DNA of 64,000 bases from Streptomyces viridochromogenes DSM 40736. GTDB taxonomy: Bacteria; Actinomycetota; Actinomycetes; Streptomycetales; Streptomycetaceae. Location: contig NZ_GG657757.1 of NCBI RefSeq assembly GCF_000158955.1, forward strand, positions 4,184,309 through 4,248,308, in the 5' to 3' direction. The translations under genes and the position numbers were made by a program. Below, piece after piece: positions 24,324 through 34,094 of the stretch (its first letter is position 1; every line of letters starts with the position of its first letter). The notes under the pieces are model-generated. The model saw only the letters and a program-made list of their open reading frames with translations. It made no database searches and was not told where the DNA came from.

Positions 24324-25403
24324 TCAGTTCGCGTAGTCACCGATCAGGGCGGCACCGGTGGTGTGCTCGCCCCGGTCCGTGATCTCTCCGGCCACCCAGG
24401 CGTCCACGCCGCGGTCGGCCAGGGTCGCCAGGGCCACGTCCACGGACTCCTGCGGCACGATCGCGATCATGCCGACGCCCATGTTCAGGGTCTTCTCCAG
24501 CTCCAGGCGCTCGACGTCGCCCGTCCGCCCGACGAGGTCGAAGATCGGCCCCGGGGTCCAGGTGGAGCGGTCGACGATCGCGTGCAGCTCGTCGGGGATG
24601 ACCCGGGCCAGGTTGGCCGCGAGCCCGCCGCCGGTGACGTGGCTGAAGGCGTGCACCTCGGTGGTGCGCATCAGGGCCAGGCAGTCCAGCGAGTAGATCT
24701 TGGTGGGCTCCAGCAGCTCCTCGCCGAGGCTGCGGCCGAGCTCGTCGATGTGGGTGTCCAGGGCGAGACCGGCCTGGTTCAGCAGGACGTGCCGGACGAG
24801 GGAGTACCCGTTCGAGTGAAGACCGGAGGACGCCATGGCGATCACCGCGTCACCCGTCCGGATACGATCCGCGCCGAGCAGCCGGTCGGCCTCCACGACG
24901 CCCGTACCGGCGCCGGCGACGTCGAAGTCGTCCTCGCCCAGCAGGCCCGGGTGCTCGGCCGTCTCACCGCCGACCAGGGCGCAGCCGGCCAGCACACAGC
25001 CTTCCGCGATGCCCTTGACGATGGCGGCGACCCGCTCGGGGTGGACCTTGCCGACGCAGATGTAGTCGGTCATGAACAGCGGCTCGGCGCCGCACACCAC
25101 GATGTCGTCCATGACCATGGCGACCAGGTCGTGGCCGATGGAGTCGTAGACGCCCATCTGCCGGGCGATGTCGACCTTGGTGCCGACTCCGTCCGTGGCG
25201 GAGGCGAGCAGGGGCCGCTCGTAGTTCTTCAGGGCGGAGGCGTCGAAGAGTCCGGCGAAGCCGCCGAGGCCGCCGAGGACCTCGGGGCGCTGGGCCTTCT
25301 TGACCCACTCCTTCATCAGCTCGACGGCGCGGTCGCCGGCTTCGATGTCGACGCCCGCGGCTGCGTAGCTGGCGCCGCCCTCGGCACTGGGGTTCTCAGA
25401 CAT
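24324..25403 (-). CDS. purM: Phosphoribosylformylglycinamidine cyclo-ligase (AIR synthetase)
   Basis: 359 residues. It closes the imidazole ring of FGAM using ATP to give AIR, step five of purine synthesis. Seen: YAAAGVDIEAGDRAVE at the start, LASATDGVGTKVDIA, VMDDIVVCGAEPLFMTDYICVG, CALVGGETAEHPG and HVTGGGLAANLARV. It follows purF with a 44-bp gap, so it is probably co-transcribed. The ATG at 25403 begins MSENPSAEGG; longer in-frame starts run into purF. Confidence 0.95.
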   Translation of the reverse strand: MSENPSAEGGASYAAAGVDIEAGDRAVELMKEWVKKAQRPEVLGGLGGFAGLFDASALKNYERPLLASATDGVGTKVDIARQMGVYDSIGHDLVAMVMDDIVVCGAEPLFMTDYICVGKVHPERVAAIVKGIAEGCVLAGCALVGGETAEHPGLLGEDDFDVAGAGTGVVEADRLLGADRIRTGDAVIAMASSGLHSNGYSLVRHVLLNQAGLALDTHIDELGRSLGEELLEPTKIYSLDCLALMRTTEVHAFSHVTGGGLAANLARVIPDELHAIVDRSTWTPGPIFDLVGRTGDVERLELEKTLNMGVGMIAIVPQESVDVALATLADRGVDAWVAGEITDRGEHTTGAALIGDYAN

Positions 25404-25447
25404 GGCTGTGAGAGCTTTCGTGTCGTACGGCAGGTGATACGGGCTGA

Positions 25448-26977
25448 CTACGGGCGGCGGATCGCGTCGGCGGCGGCCGTGGCGGCCGGGCCGGCGGCCA
25501 GCTCGGTCTCGAGGAGCTGCTTGCCGAGCAGCTCGGGGTCCGGGAGGTCCATCGGGTACTCGCCGTCGAAGCAGGCGCGGCAGAGGTTCGGCTTGGCGAT
25601 GGTGGTCGCCTCGATCATGCCGTCGATGGAGATGTACGCCAGGGAGTCGGCGCCCATCGAGGTGCCGATCTCGTCGACGGTCATGCCGTTGGCGATGAGC
25701 TCGGCGCGGGTGGCGAAGTCGATGCCGAAGAAGCAGGGCCACTTCACGGGCGGCGATGAGATCCGGATGTGGACCTCGGCGGCGCCCGCCTCGCGAAGCA
25801 TGCGGACCAGGGCCCGCTGGGTGTTGCCGCGCACGATCGAGTCGTCGACGACGACCAGGCGCTTGCCCTTGATGACTTCCTTCAGCGGGTTCAGCTTCAG
25901 GCGGATGCCCAGCTGGCGGATCGTCTGCGAGGGCTGGATGAACGTACGGCCGACGTAGGCGTTCTTCACCAGGCCGGCGCCGAAGGGGATGCCGGAGGCC
26001 TCCGCGTAGCCGATGGCGGCCGGGGTGCCCGATTCCGGGGTCGCTATGACCAGGTCGGCCTCGGCCGGGGCCTCCTTCGCCAGGCGGCGGCCCATCTCCA
26101 CGCGGGAGAGGTAGACGTTCCGGCCGGCGATGTCGGTGTCCGGGCGGGCCAGGTACACGTACTCGAAGACACAGCCCTTGGGCTTCGCGTCCGCGAATCG
26201 GGAGCTGCGCAGACCGTTCTCGTCGATGGCGACGAACTCGCCCGGCTCGATCTCCCGGACGAAGCTGGCGCCGCAGATGTCGAGGGCCGCGGACTCGGAG
26301 GCGACGACCCAGCCGCGCTCCAGCCGGCCGAGGACCAGCGGGCGGATGCCCTGCGGGTCGCGGGCCGCGTACAGGGTGTGCTCGTCCATGAAGACCAGCG
26401 AGAAGGCGCCCTTGACCTGCGGGAGGACCGTGTGAGCGGCCTCTTCGATGGTCAGCGGCTTGCCGTCCTCGTCGGTCTGGGCCGCGAGGAGGGCGGTCAG
26501 CAGGTCGGTGTCGTTGGTGGCCGCCACGCGCGGCGTCCGGCCGCCCTCCTGCTTGGGCAGGTCGGCGACCATCTCGGCGAGCTGGGCGGTGTTGACGAGG
26601 TTGCCGTTGTGGCCGAGCGCGATGGAGCCGTGCCCGGTGGCACGGAACGTCGGCTGGGCGTTCTCCCATACGGACGCGCCGGTGGTCGAGTAGCGGGCGT
26701 GACCGACCGCGATGTGACCCTGGAGCGAACCGAGGGAGGTCTCGTCGAAGACCTGGGAGACCAGGCCCATGTCCTTGAAGACGAGGATCTGTGAGCCGTT
26801 GCTGACCGCGATTCCCGCGGATTCCTGGCCTCGATGCTGGAGGGCGTAGAGCCCGAAGTACGTGAGCTTGGCGACCTCTTCGCCCGGAGCCCAGACACCG
26901 AAGACGCCACAAGCGTCCTGGGGGCCCTTCTCACCGGGGAGCAGGTCGTGGTTGAGTCGTCCGTCACCACGTGGCAC
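25448..26977 (-). CDS. purF: Amidophosphoribosyltransferase
   Basis: 509 residues. It makes phosphoribosylamine from PRPP and glutamine, the first committed purine step. The N-terminal Ntn glutaminase follows a short propeptide with the nucleophile Cys23 in QDACGVFGVW; then GLYALQHRGQESAG and HNGNLVN. The phosphoribosyltransferase half has the PRPP loop VVVDDSIVRGNT. A C-terminal CRACFDGEYP suggests the Fe-S type of enzyme. The GTG at 26977 gives the family N-terminus; upstream codons to 27340 read into other frames. Confidence 0.95.
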   Translation of the reverse strand: MPRGDGRLNHDLLPGEKGPQDACGVFGVWAPGEEVAKLTYFGLYALQHRGQESAGIAVSNGSQILVFKDMGLVSQVFDETSLGSLQGHIAVGHARYSTTGASVWENAQPTFRATGHGSIALGHNGNLVNTAQLAEMVADLPKQEGGRTPRVAATNDTDLLTALLAAQTDEDGKPLTIEEAAHTVLPQVKGAFSLVFMDEHTLYAARDPQGIRPLVLGRLERGWVVASESAALDICGASFVREIEPGEFVAIDENGLRSSRFADAKPKGCVFEYVYLARPDTDIAGRNVYLSRVEMGRRLAKEAPAEADLVIATPESGTPAAIGYAEASGIPFGAGLVKNAYVGRTFIQPSQTIRQLGIRLKLNPLKEVIKGKRLVVVDDSIVRGNTQRALVRMLREAGAAEVHIRISSPPVKWPCFFGIDFATRAELIANGMTVDEIGTSMGADSLAYISIDGMIEATTIAKPNLCRACFDGEYPMDLPDPELLGKQLLETELAAGPAATAAADAIRRP

Positions 26978-27039
26978 GCCACCGAGTGTAGGCGAGGTCG
27001 ACCACTGGTCCGAATTGGGGATTCCGGACTTTTCGTGGC

Positions 27040-27813
27040 TCACTGCTCGGCGACGGCTCGCACGCTCGTGCCGTTTTGGCTGGTCAGCGTGAGGGTGTGG
27101 TGATCGACTTCGTACTTCAGCTTCCCGTCGAAAAGACGCAGCAGGGTCTTCTCGTCGGCCATGAGTGAGTCTTCGCACATCATTCGGGTCGTGGCCGGGG
27201 GGCCCAGGGTGATGTCCCCGTCGCGCACGGTGGCCTGGGCGTTCACCTTGTTGCAGCCGAGGCTGCCGGAGACGGTGCCCTTCTTCGCGTCGAAGGTGAG
27301 GTGGGCGCGGCCGTCGGTGCGCGGGGTCGTGACGGTCCACCTGGTGCCGCTCAGCGGGGTGTCCCCGGCCTTGGTCAGGCGGACGGTGTCGCCGCGTTCG
27401 GTGGTGAGGGTGAGGCGGTCACCGGCCACCCGGGCCCTGAACTCCTGGTCGGAGAGCGTGCGCGCGAGGGTCGCCTCGAACTCCATGGGCTTGTTCTCGC
27501 AGGCCATCTCCGTGGCCCTGGTCTTGCTGAGCCGGACGCGGTCGCCGTCGACGGTGGCCTCGGCGCCGAAGTTGTTGCAGCCGAAACTGCCCTCGGCCCG
27601 GCCCTTGTCGATGGTCATGTGGGCGCCGGTCGGGGCCTTCTGGGTCCTGCCGTCGGCGGTGACGCTGTCCACGTTCCACCGCACGCCGGTCACCGGCTTC
27701 CCGGCACCGACCGAGGCGCTGCCGCCGTCCGCCTTCTCACTGCCGCAGGCCGCCACGAGCGGGACGAGCATGGCGGCGGCCGTCAGGGTGATGCGCTGCT
27801 TCTGCCTGTCCAT
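27040..27813 (-). CDS. META-domain lipoprotein (two META repeats)
   Basis: 257 residues. Signal peptide MDRQKQRITLTAAAMLVPLV ends with the lipobox VAAC, lipidated at Cys23. Two META domains (about 45-140 and 150-250) are marked by GSFGCNNFGAEATV and GSLGCNKVNAQATV and paired ATxMACE / TTRMMCE segments, with cysteines that could form disulfides. META/HslJ-like proteins are surface or periplasmic proteins linked to heat and antibiotic tolerance. It sits between purF and a mycothiol-dependent isomerase-like gene, all on the minus strand. Confidence 0.85.
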   Translation of the reverse strand: MDRQKQRITLTAAAMLVPLVAACGSEKADGGSASVGAGKPVTGVRWNVDSVTADGRTQKAPTGAHMTIDKGRAEGSFGCNNFGAEATVDGDRVRLSKTRATEMACENKPMEFEATLARTLSDQEFRARVAGDRLTLTTERGDTVRLTKAGDTPLSGTRWTVTTPRTDGRAHLTFDAKKGTVSGSLGCNKVNAQATVRDGDITLGPPATTRMMCEDSLMADEKTLLRLFDGKLKYEVDHHTLTLTSQNGTSVRAVAEQ

Positions 27814-27850
27814 GCCACTTCGACGGGGCACCCGGGGGGATCGGTTCCCC

Positions 27851-28648
27851 TTATGTCATCAGCGGCAGGTAGGCCGACAGGTCCGCGCGCTCGCCGCTCG
27901 CGCTGACCGCGGCGTCCTGGAGCGCCTGCTGCCAGGTCACCCTCCCGGTCGCCAGCCGGATCCAGGTGAGCGGGTCCGTCTCGACGACGTTGGGCGGGGT
28001 GCCGCGGGTGTGTCTCGGCCCCGCCACGCACTGCACCACCGCGTACGGCGGCACCCGCACCTCGGTGGAGCCGCCGGGCGCCTTCGCGGCCAGCGCGTCG
28101 GCGAGCAGCCGGGTGCACGCGGCCAGGGCCTGACGGTCGTAGCGGATGTCCAGGCCGGAGACGGCGGCGTTGAGGTCGTCGGTGTGGACGACGAGTTCGA
28201 CGGTCCGGGTGACGACGTAGTCGGCGAGGGGGAGCGCGCCGGCGCTGGTGGCGAGCAGCCTGGTGCCGGGGTGCGCGTCGAGGTCGGCGGTGAAGCGCTC
28301 CTCGGTGGCGGCGAGGTAGGCATCCGGGTCCGGGTGACGTTCGGCCAGTTCCTTCGCATACGCGGCGATGTCCGGTGCCTCGGCGGCGATCGCGAAGGGC
28401 CAGTCGAGCAGCGTGCCGTCCTGCTGGGCGGGCTCCGGCAGGCCGACCAGGCGGGAGACCGCCCGGAGTGTCATCCCGAGGTGCGCCACCAGATCCCGGA
28501 CCGTCCAGTCGCCGAGCCGGGTGGGCAGGGCGAGCTGCTCGGGCGTCAGGGTCGCCACGGCGGCCCGTACGTTCCCGAACTGGGCGAGCACGGCCGCGCG
28601 GATCTTGGCGGGGTCGTAACTACGGGTGCGCTTCTTGGCCGGTGGCAT
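27851..28648 (-). CDS. Maleylpyruvate isomerase-like / sterol carrier family protein
   Basis: 265 residues of the DinB-like mycothiol-dependent maleylpyruvate isomerase superfamily. Seen: LALPTRLGDWTVRDLVAHLGMTL, with the metal-site His of the family, TRTVELVVHTDDLNAAV, carrying a second His pair, and a C-terminal SCP2-like region ending DPLTWIRLATGRVTWQQAL. Likely a mycothiol-linked enzyme; substrate unknown. Conserved beside purL in Streptomyces. Confidence 0.8.
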   Translation of the reverse strand: MPPAKKRTRSYDPAKIRAAVLAQFGNVRAAVATLTPEQLALPTRLGDWTVRDLVAHLGMTLRAVSRLVGLPEPAQQDGTLLDWPFAIAAEAPDIAAYAKELAERHPDPDAYLAATEERFTADLDAHPGTRLLATSAGALPLADYVVTRTVELVVHTDDLNAAVSGLDIRYDRQALAACTRLLADALAAKAPGGSTEVRVPPYAVVQCVAGPRHTRGTPPNVVETDPLTWIRLATGRVTWQQALQDAAVSASGERADLSAYLPLMT

Positions 28649-28724
28649 GGGGGTCAGCCTAGGACGGCGGCTCCGGAGGGCTTCTCGAAGGTCTCCTCGT
28701 GGAGGACGCCCCGCACCGACAACA

Positions 28725-28750
28725 GGCCCCGCACGTCACCGTGCGGGGCC
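28725..28750 (-). terminator. Terminator downstream of purL
   Basis: GGCCCCGCACG and CGTGCGGGGCC form an 11-bp stem around TCAC, 24 bp past the purL stop. Confidence 0.75.
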
Positions 28751-28773
28751 TCGTCGTCGAACCGCCTCGGTGG

Positions 28774-31032
28774 CTACGCCAGCAGCGCCGGGATCGTCGC
28801 CTCGTGCGTCTCGCGCAGCTCGGCCAGGGAGAGCGCGAACTCGCCCTGGACGTCCACGGCGTCACCGTCCACGACACCGATACGGGTGGCCGGGAGGCCC
28901 CGCGCCCCGCACATGTCGTTGAAGCGGACCTCCTCCGAGCGCGGCACGGCCACGACCGCACGGCCCGCCGACTCGGAGAAGAGGAAGGTGAAGGCGTCCA
29001 GACCGTCCGGGACGATCAGGCGGGCGCCCTTGCCGCCGAGCAGCGCCGACTCGACCACGGCCTGGATCAGACCGCCGTCGGACAGGTCGTGCGCGGAGTC
29101 GATCATGCCGTCGCGGGAGGCGGAGATCAGGATCTCGGCCAGCAGCCGCTCACGCTCCAGGTCCACCTGCGGCGGCAGTCCGCCCAGGTGGTCGTGGACG
29201 ACCTGGGACCAGGCCGAACCACCGAACTCCTCACGCGTGTCGCCGAGGAGGTAGAGCAGCTGGCCCTCCTCCTGGAAGGCGACGGGCGTGCGGCGGGCCA
29301 CGTCGTCGATCACGCCGAGGACTGCGACCACCGGGGTCGGGTGGATGGCCGCCTCGCCCGTCTGGTTGTAGAGCGAGACGTTGCCGCCGGTCACCGGGGT
29401 GCCGAGCTGCTGGCAGGCGTCCGCCAGACCGCGCACGGCCTCCGCGAACTGCCACATCACCGCGGGGTCCTCGGGCGAGCCGAAGTTCAGGCAGTCGGAG
29501 ACGGCGAGGGGCTTGGCGCCGGTCGTGGCGACGTTGCGGTACGCCTCCGCCAGGGCCAACTGGGCGCCGTGGTAGGGGTCGAGCTTGGCGTACCGGCCGT
29601 TGCCGTCCGTCGCGATGGCCACGCCGAGGCCGGACTCCTCGTCGATCCGGATCATGCCGGAGTCCTCGGGCTGGGCGAGGACGGTGTTGCCCTGCACGAA
29701 GTGGTCGTACTGCGAGGTGATCCAGGACTTGGAGGCCTGGTTCGGGGAGCCGACCAGCTTCAGGACCTGGTCCTTCAGCTCCTCGGAGGTCACCGGGCGG
29801 GGCAGCTTGTTCGCGTCGTCCGCCTGGAGGGTGTCCTGCCAGGACGGGCGGGCGTACGGGCGCTCGTAGACCGGGCCCTCGTGGGCGACCGTGCGCGGGT
29901 CGACGTCGACGATCTTGCCGCCGTGCCAGTAGATCTCCAGGCGGTCGCCGTCGGTCACCTCACCGATGACGGTGGCGATGACGTCCCACTTCTCGCAGAT
30001 CTCCAGGAAGCGGTCGACCTTCTCCGGCTCGACGACCGCGCACATGCGCTCCTGCGACTCGCTCATGAGGATCTCCTCGGGCGAGAGCGTGGAGTCGCGC
30101 AGGGGGACGTCGTCCAGGGTGACGCGCATGCCGCCGGAGCCATTGGAGGCGAGCTCGGAGGTGGCACAGGACAGACCGGCGGCGCCGAGGTCCTGGATGC
30201 CGACGACCAGCTTCTCCTGGAAGGCCTCCAGGGTGCACTCGATGAGGAGCTTCTCCTGGAAGGGGTCGCCGACCTGGACGGCCGGGCGCTTCGAGGGCTT
30301 GGCGTCGTCGAAGGTCTCGGAGGCCAGGATCGAGGCGCCGCCGATGCCGTCGCCGCCGGTCCGGGCCCCGTACAGGATGACCTTGTTGCCCGCGCCGGAC
30401 GCCTTCGCGAGGTGGATGTCCTCGTGCCGCATGACGCCGATGGCACCGGCGTTGACCAGCGGGTTGCCCTGGTAGCAGGCGTCGAAGACGACCTCGCCGC
30501 CGATGTTGGGCAGACCCAGGCAGTTGCCGTAGCCGCCGATACCGGCGACGACACCCGGCAGCACGCGCTTGGTGTCGGGGTGGTCGGCCGCGCCGAAGCG
30601 GAGCGGGTCGACGACGGCGACGGGCCGCGCACCCATGGCGATGATGTCGCGGACGATGCCGCCCACACCCGTGGCCGCGCCCTGGTAGGGCTCGACGTAC
30701 GACGGGTGGTTGTGCGACTCGACCTTGAAGGTGACCGCGTAGCCCTGGCCGACGTCGACGACACCGGCGTTCTCGCCGATACCGACGAGCATCGCGTCGG
30801 ACTCGGGGGCCTTCTCACCGAACTGGCGCAGGTGGACCTTGCTGCTCTTGTACGAGCAGTGCTCCGACCACATCACCGAGTACATGGCGAGCTCGGCCCC
30901 GGTGGGCCGGCGGCCGAGGATCTCCACGACCCGCTCGTACTCGTCCTTCTTCAGGCCCAGTTCGGCCCAGGGCAGCTCGACGTCGGGGGTCGCGGCCGCG
31001 TGCTCGACCGTGTCCAGAGGCGTCCGGCTCAT
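28774..31032 (-). CDS. purL: Phosphoribosylformylglycinamidine synthase subunit PurL
   Basis: 752 residues, the small (Gram-positive type) PurL that works with PurQ and PurS. It converts FGAR to FGAM with ATP and ammonia supplied by PurQ. Seen: [79 protein letters not shown] and the second half [12 protein letters not shown]. Its ATG overlaps the purQ stop in ATGA, so the two are translationally coupled. Confidence 0.95.
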   Translation of the reverse strand: MSRTPLDTVEHAAATPDVELPWAELGLKKDEYERVVEILGRRPTGAELAMYSVMWSEHCSYKSSKVHLRQFGEKAPESDAMLVGIGENAGVVDVGQGYAVTFKVESHNHPSYVEPYQGAATGVGGIVRDIIAMGARPVAVVDPLRFGAADHPDTKRVLPGVVAGIGGYGNCLGLPNIGGEVVFDACYQGNPLVNAGAIGVMRHEDIHLAKASGAGNKVILYGARTGGDGIGGASILASETFDDAKPSKRPAVQVGDPFQEKLLIECTLEAFQEKLVVGIQDLGAAGLSCATSELASNGSGGMRVTLDDVPLRDSTLSPEEILMSESQERMCAVVEPEKVDRFLEICEKWDVIATVIGEVTDGDRLEIYWHGGKIVDVDPRTVAHEGPVYERPYARPSWQDTLQADDANKLPRPVTSEELKDQVLKLVGSPNQASKSWITSQYDHFVQGNTVLAQPEDSGMIRIDEESGLGVAIATDGNGRYAKLDPYHGAQLALAEAYRNVATTGAKPLAVSDCLNFGSPEDPAVMWQFAEAVRGLADACQQLGTPVTGGNVSLYNQTGEAAIHPTPVVAVLGVIDDVARRTPVAFQEEGQLLYLLGDTREEFGGSAWSQVVHDHLGGLPPQVDLERERLLAEILISASRDGMIDSAHDLSDGGLIQAVVESALLGGKGARLIVPDGLDAFTFLFSESAGRAVVAVPRSEEVRFNDMCGARGLPATRIGVVDGDAVDVQGEFALSLAELRETHEATIPALLA

Positions 31033-31733
31033 GCGTTGACCAGCTTCTTGAGGATCGAGGTGAAGAACGGCAGACCGTCGGTACGACCGGTACCGATCAG
31101 CGGCTCGACGGCGTGCTCGGGGTGCGGCATGAGGCCGACCACGTTGCCGGCCTCGTTGCTGACGCCGGCGATGTCCCGCTGGGAGCCGTTGGGGTTGCCG
31201 TATCCGTCAGCGGCTTCGCCGTGGACGAGGTACCGGAAGGCGACCCGGCCCTCGGCCTCCAGTTTGTCGAGCGTGTACGCGTCGGCGACGTACTGCCCGT
31301 CGTTGTTCTTCAGCGGGATGGAGATCTCCTGGCCGGCCGCGTAGTCGGTGGTCCAGGAGGTCTCGGCGTTCTCCACGCGCAGCTTCTGGTCGCGGCAGAT
31401 GAAGTGCAGGTGGTCGTTGCGGAGCATCGTGCCCGGCAGCAGGTGGGCCTCGGTGAGGATCTGGAAGCCGTTGCAGATGCCGAGTACCGGCAGACCGGCC
31501 TTCGCCTGCTCCAGCAGGGGCTCCATCACCGGCGAGAAGCGGGCGATGGCCCCGGCGCGCAGATAGTCGCCGTAGGAGAAACCACCGCACAGCACCACCG
31601 CGTCGACCTGCTTGAGGTCCTTGTCCTTGTGCCACAGGGCGACCGGCTCGGCGCCCGCGACCCGGATCGCGCGCTGCGTGTCGCGGTCGTCCAGACTGCC
31701 GGGGAAAGTGACGACGCCAATACGAGCGGTCAC
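31029..31733 (-). CDS. purQ: Phosphoribosylformylglycinamidine synthase subunit PurQ (glutaminase)
   Basis: 234 residues, a class I glutamine amidotransferase: nucleophile Cys in [19 protein letters not shown] and the His/Glu dyad in [10 protein letters not shown]. It delivers ammonia to PurL. The GTG start overlaps the purS stop (GTGA), completing a purS-purQ-purL operon. Confidence 0.95.
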   Translation of the reverse strand: MTARIGVVTFPGSLDDRDTQRAIRVAGAEPVALWHKDKDLKQVDAVVLCGGFSYGDYLRAGAIARFSPVMEPLLEQAKAGLPVLGICNGFQILTEAHLLPGTMLRNDHLHFICRDQKLRVENAETSWTTDYAAGQEISIPLKNNDGQYVADAYTLDKLEAEGRVAFRYLVHGEAADGYGNPNGSQRDIAGVSNEAGNVVGLMPHPEHAVEPLIGTGRTDGLPFFTSILKKLVNA

Positions 31734-31993
31734 TTCGCGGCCTCCGCGACTTCCTCGACCCGGACGGTGAAGTCCTCGATCACGGTGTTCGCGAGGAAGG
31801 ACTCCGCAAGATCGTGAATGCGGGCGAGGGCGGCCTCGTCGACCGGCCCGTCAACTTCCAGTTCGAAACGCTTTCCCTGGCGGACGTCCGAGATCCCGTC
31901 GAAACCCAGCCGCGGCAGTGCGCGCTGCACCGCCTGGCCCTGGGGGTCGAGGATCTCCGGCTTGAGCATGACGTCGACTACGACGCGTGCCAC
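31730..31993 (-). CDS. purS: Phosphoribosylformylglycinamidine synthase subunit PurS
   Basis: 87 residues, beginning [20 protein letters not shown]. It is the small subunit that joins PurQ to PurL. GGGAG at about five bases supports the GTG at 31993; the GTG at 31999 would directly abut the binding site. First gene of the operon. Confidence 0.92.
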   Translation of the reverse strand: MARVVVDVMLKPEILDPQGQAVQRALPRLGFDGISDVRQGKRFELEVDGPVDEAALARIHDLAESFLANTVIEDFTVRVEEVAEAAK

Positions 31994-32261
31994 TGGCACT
32001 CCCGGTGTGTGGTGCTGAGCAGGTTCCTTCAGACTACCCGCACAAAATTTCTACGCGCGTCGACTTGTAGGAATCTACGTGACCGTCATCACGATCCGGC
32101 ATCGACGGGGGCACACACGAGAATTTCCGGGAAAGATTCCGGCTCGACACCCGAAACCTATTGCGTTCGGACACGCGGAAGGATTTAGTCGGGCTTCACA
32201 ATGCATTGCCGGGCACTGTACAAACTAATTGGCAAAGTGCCGCATGAAGGGACCGATATTC
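31994..32261. promoter_or_regulatory. Divergent, AT-rich promoter region between purS and lsrL
   Basis: 268 bp with much lower GC than its surroundings (ACAAAATTTCTACG, GAGAATTTCCGGGAAAGATT, TACAAACTAATTGG). It must carry the purSQL promoter on one strand and the Lsr2-like promoter on the other. Lsr2 proteins prefer AT-rich DNA, so autoregulation and an effect on the purine operon are plausible. Confidence 0.5.
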
Positions 32262-32579
32262 GTGGCGCAGAAGGTCGTGGTCACTCTCTTTGACGACATC
32301 GACGGCTCGGAAGCGACGGAAACGATCGCCTTCGGACTGGACGGCAAGTCGTACGAGATCGACCTGAGCGAAGTCAACGCCGGAGAACTGCGGAAGGCGC
32401 TCGCGCCCTACGTGGAGGCCGGCCGCAAGCGGTCCCGCTCGGGCCGGGCGTACCGGCAGACGGAGGTCGCCCCCGACCCGTCGGCCGTACGGGCCTGGGC
32501 CCAGGCCAACAAGATGGAGGTCCCCGCGCGCGGGCGCATCCCCAAGAGGGTCTACGAGGCGTTCACCGCCGCGCAGTGA
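32262..32579 (+). CDS. lsrL: Lsr2-family nucleoid-associated protein (Lsr2-like paralogue)
   Basis: 105 residues: the dimerising N-terminus MAQKVVVTLFDDIDGSEATE (GTG start), then FGLDGKSYEIDLSEVNAGEL, a basic linker, and the C-terminal AT-hook-like DNA-binding domain with PARGRIPKRVYEAF in place of the canonical RGR motif. Lsr2 proteins silence AT-rich, often horizontally acquired DNA. The position beside purS matches the second Streptomyces Lsr2 paralogue, called LsrL; the symbol rests on that synteny. The longer frame to 32229 adds an unrelated N-terminus. Confidence 0.88.
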   Translation: MAQKVVVTLFDDIDGSEATETIAFGLDGKSYEIDLSEVNAGELRKALAPYVEAGRKRSRSGRAYRQTEVAPDPSAVRAWAQANKMEVPARGRIPKRVYEAFTAAQ

Positions 32580-32713
32580 CGGTCCGGAGAGCCCGGACCC
32601 ACGGCCGGTCACCCGCCCCTCGCGGCAACCGACTTGCGCAGCACCCCTGCTGATCAGTTAGAGTCTGGAGCACGCCGAGGGGCGAGGTCGAAAGGCCCAG
32701 CTCACGGAGACAT

Positions 32714-32785
32714 GCGGGTGTAGTTCAGTAGTAGAACATCCCCCTTCCAGGGGGAAGGCGCAGTGTGCGATTCCTGTCACCCGCT
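32714..32785 (+). tRNA. tRNA-Gly (anticodon TCC) with unusual D and T loops
   Basis: 72 bases. Acceptor GCGGGTG/CACCCGC and anticodon stem TCCCC/GGGGA are perfect, with loop CTTCCAG reading TCC. The D loop is AGTAGTA: the usual G18-G19 pair reads A-G. The T arm pairs only with a bulged U (GCAG-U-G with CCTGT), and its loop TGCGATT has G where U55 is expected. So the G18-U55 tertiary pair is lost on both sides. Still clearly a tRNA. Confidence 0.85.
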
Positions 32786-32867
32786 CTGCACCGCCGTACC
32801 GACCACTCTTGTGGATCAGGTAGGCTGGTGCGCGCACCGGCCAGTGAAAGCTGGTCGGGGGCAAAAT

Positions 32868-32940
32868 GCGGACGTAGCTCAGTTGGTAGAGCGCAACCTT
32901 GCCAAGGTTGAGGTCGCGAGTTCGAACCTCGTCGTCCGCT
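32868..32940 (+). tRNA. tRNA-Gly (anticodon GCC), copy 1
   Basis: 73 bases. Acceptor GCGGACG/CGTCCGC, anticodon loop TTGCCAA reads GCC, T arm GCGAG-TTCGAAC-CTCGT. It differs from the copy at 36842 only in acceptor pair 4-69 (G-C here). Confidence 0.95.
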
Positions 32941-33122
32941 CGGGAATCAGACCCCGGTCCTGATGGACCGGGGTCTTTTCGTGTCCCCCGAGTGCCCCCC
33001 GAGTGCCCGCGGATGTCTTCGGGTGTCCCTCGGATGTCTTCGCGTGTCCGTCTGACATTTGTCATGCCGAGTGATGACAGCGCGCACTGCAACCGGCCCC
33101 GGCGGGCCGGGACGCTGAAGGC

Positions 33123-34094
33123 ATGGAGACGAACGAACACGAACACGTGATTGAGGTCACTGACCTGCGACGTGTCTACGGGGGCGGGTTCGAGGCGGTA
33201 CGCGGAATCGACTTTTCCGTACGACGCGGAGAGATCTTCGCCCTGCTGGGCACCAACGGCGCGGGAAAGACGTCGACCGTCGAACTGCTGGAGGGCCTCG
33301 CGGCACCGGCGGACGGCCGGGTGCGGGTCCTCGGGCACGACCCGTACACCGAGCGGGCCCTCGTACGGCCCCGCACCGGCGTGATGCTCCAGGAAGGCGG
33401 CTTTCCGTCCGAGCTGACCGTCGCGGAGACCGCACGGATGTGGGCGGGCTGCGTGAGCGGGGCCCGGCCTCCGGCGGAGGTGCTGGCACTGGTCGGCCTG
33501 GAGTCGAAGGCCCGTGTCCGGGTGAAGCAGCTGTCCGGCGGCCAGAAGCGCCGCCTGGACCTGGCGCTCGCCCTGCTCGGCGACCCCGAGGTGCTCTTCC
33601 TGGACGAACCGTCCACCGGCCTGGACGCCGAAGGCCGCCGGGACACCTGGGAGTTGGTGAGCGCGCTGCGCGACGGCGGTACCACGGTGCTGCTGACCAC
33701 GCACTACCTGGAGGAGGCTGAGCACCTCGCCGACCGGCTGGCGATCATGCACGAGGGCCGGATCGCCGCCACCGGCACACCGGCCGAGGTGACCGCCGCA
33801 CAGCCGTCGCGGATCACCTTCGAGCTCCCCGAGGGCTACTTCGTCGGTGACCTTCCGCCGCTCGACGAGCTGGGCGTGGGCGGGCACGACACCGACGGCC
33901 GGATCGTCCGGCTGCGCACCCACGAACTGCAGCGGACGGCCACCGGACTGCTGATGTGGGCCGCACAGGCCCGGGTCGAACTGCGCCGCCTGGACGTGCG
34001 GTCGGCCTCCCTGGAAGAGGCGTTCCTCGGGATCGCCAAGGAGGTCTCCGCCGAGCGGAACACCGGCAGCAACGTGAAGGAGTACGCGGCATGA
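33123..34094 (+). CDS. ABC transporter ATP-binding protein
   Basis: 323 residues. Walker A GTNGAGKT at 43-50, Q loop in MLQEGG, signature LSGGQ at 137-141, Walker B VLFLDEP at 157-163 and switch His in LLTTHYLEEAEHL. This is the drug/antibiotic-exporter (DrrA/NatA-like) class with a C-terminal extension of about 90 residues. It overlaps the permease gene by four bases (ATGA), and a two-component system follows, so the transporter and regulators probably form one operon that senses and exports a cell-envelope stressor or peptide. Confidence 0.92.
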   Translation: METNEHEHVIEVTDLRRVYGGGFEAVRGIDFSVRRGEIFALLGTNGAGKTSTVELLEGLAAPADGRVRVLGHDPYTERALVRPRTGVMLQEGGFPSELTVAETARMWAGCVSGARPPAEVLALVGLESKARVRVKQLSGGQKRRLDLALALLGDPEVLFLDEPSTGLDAEGRRDTWELVSALRDGGTTVLLTTHYLEEAEHLADRLAIMHEGRIAATGTPAEVTAAQPSRITFELPEGYFVGDLPPLDELGVGGHDTDGRIVRLRTHELQRTATGLLMWAAQARVELRRLDVRSASLEEAFLGIAKEVSAERNTGSNVKEYAA

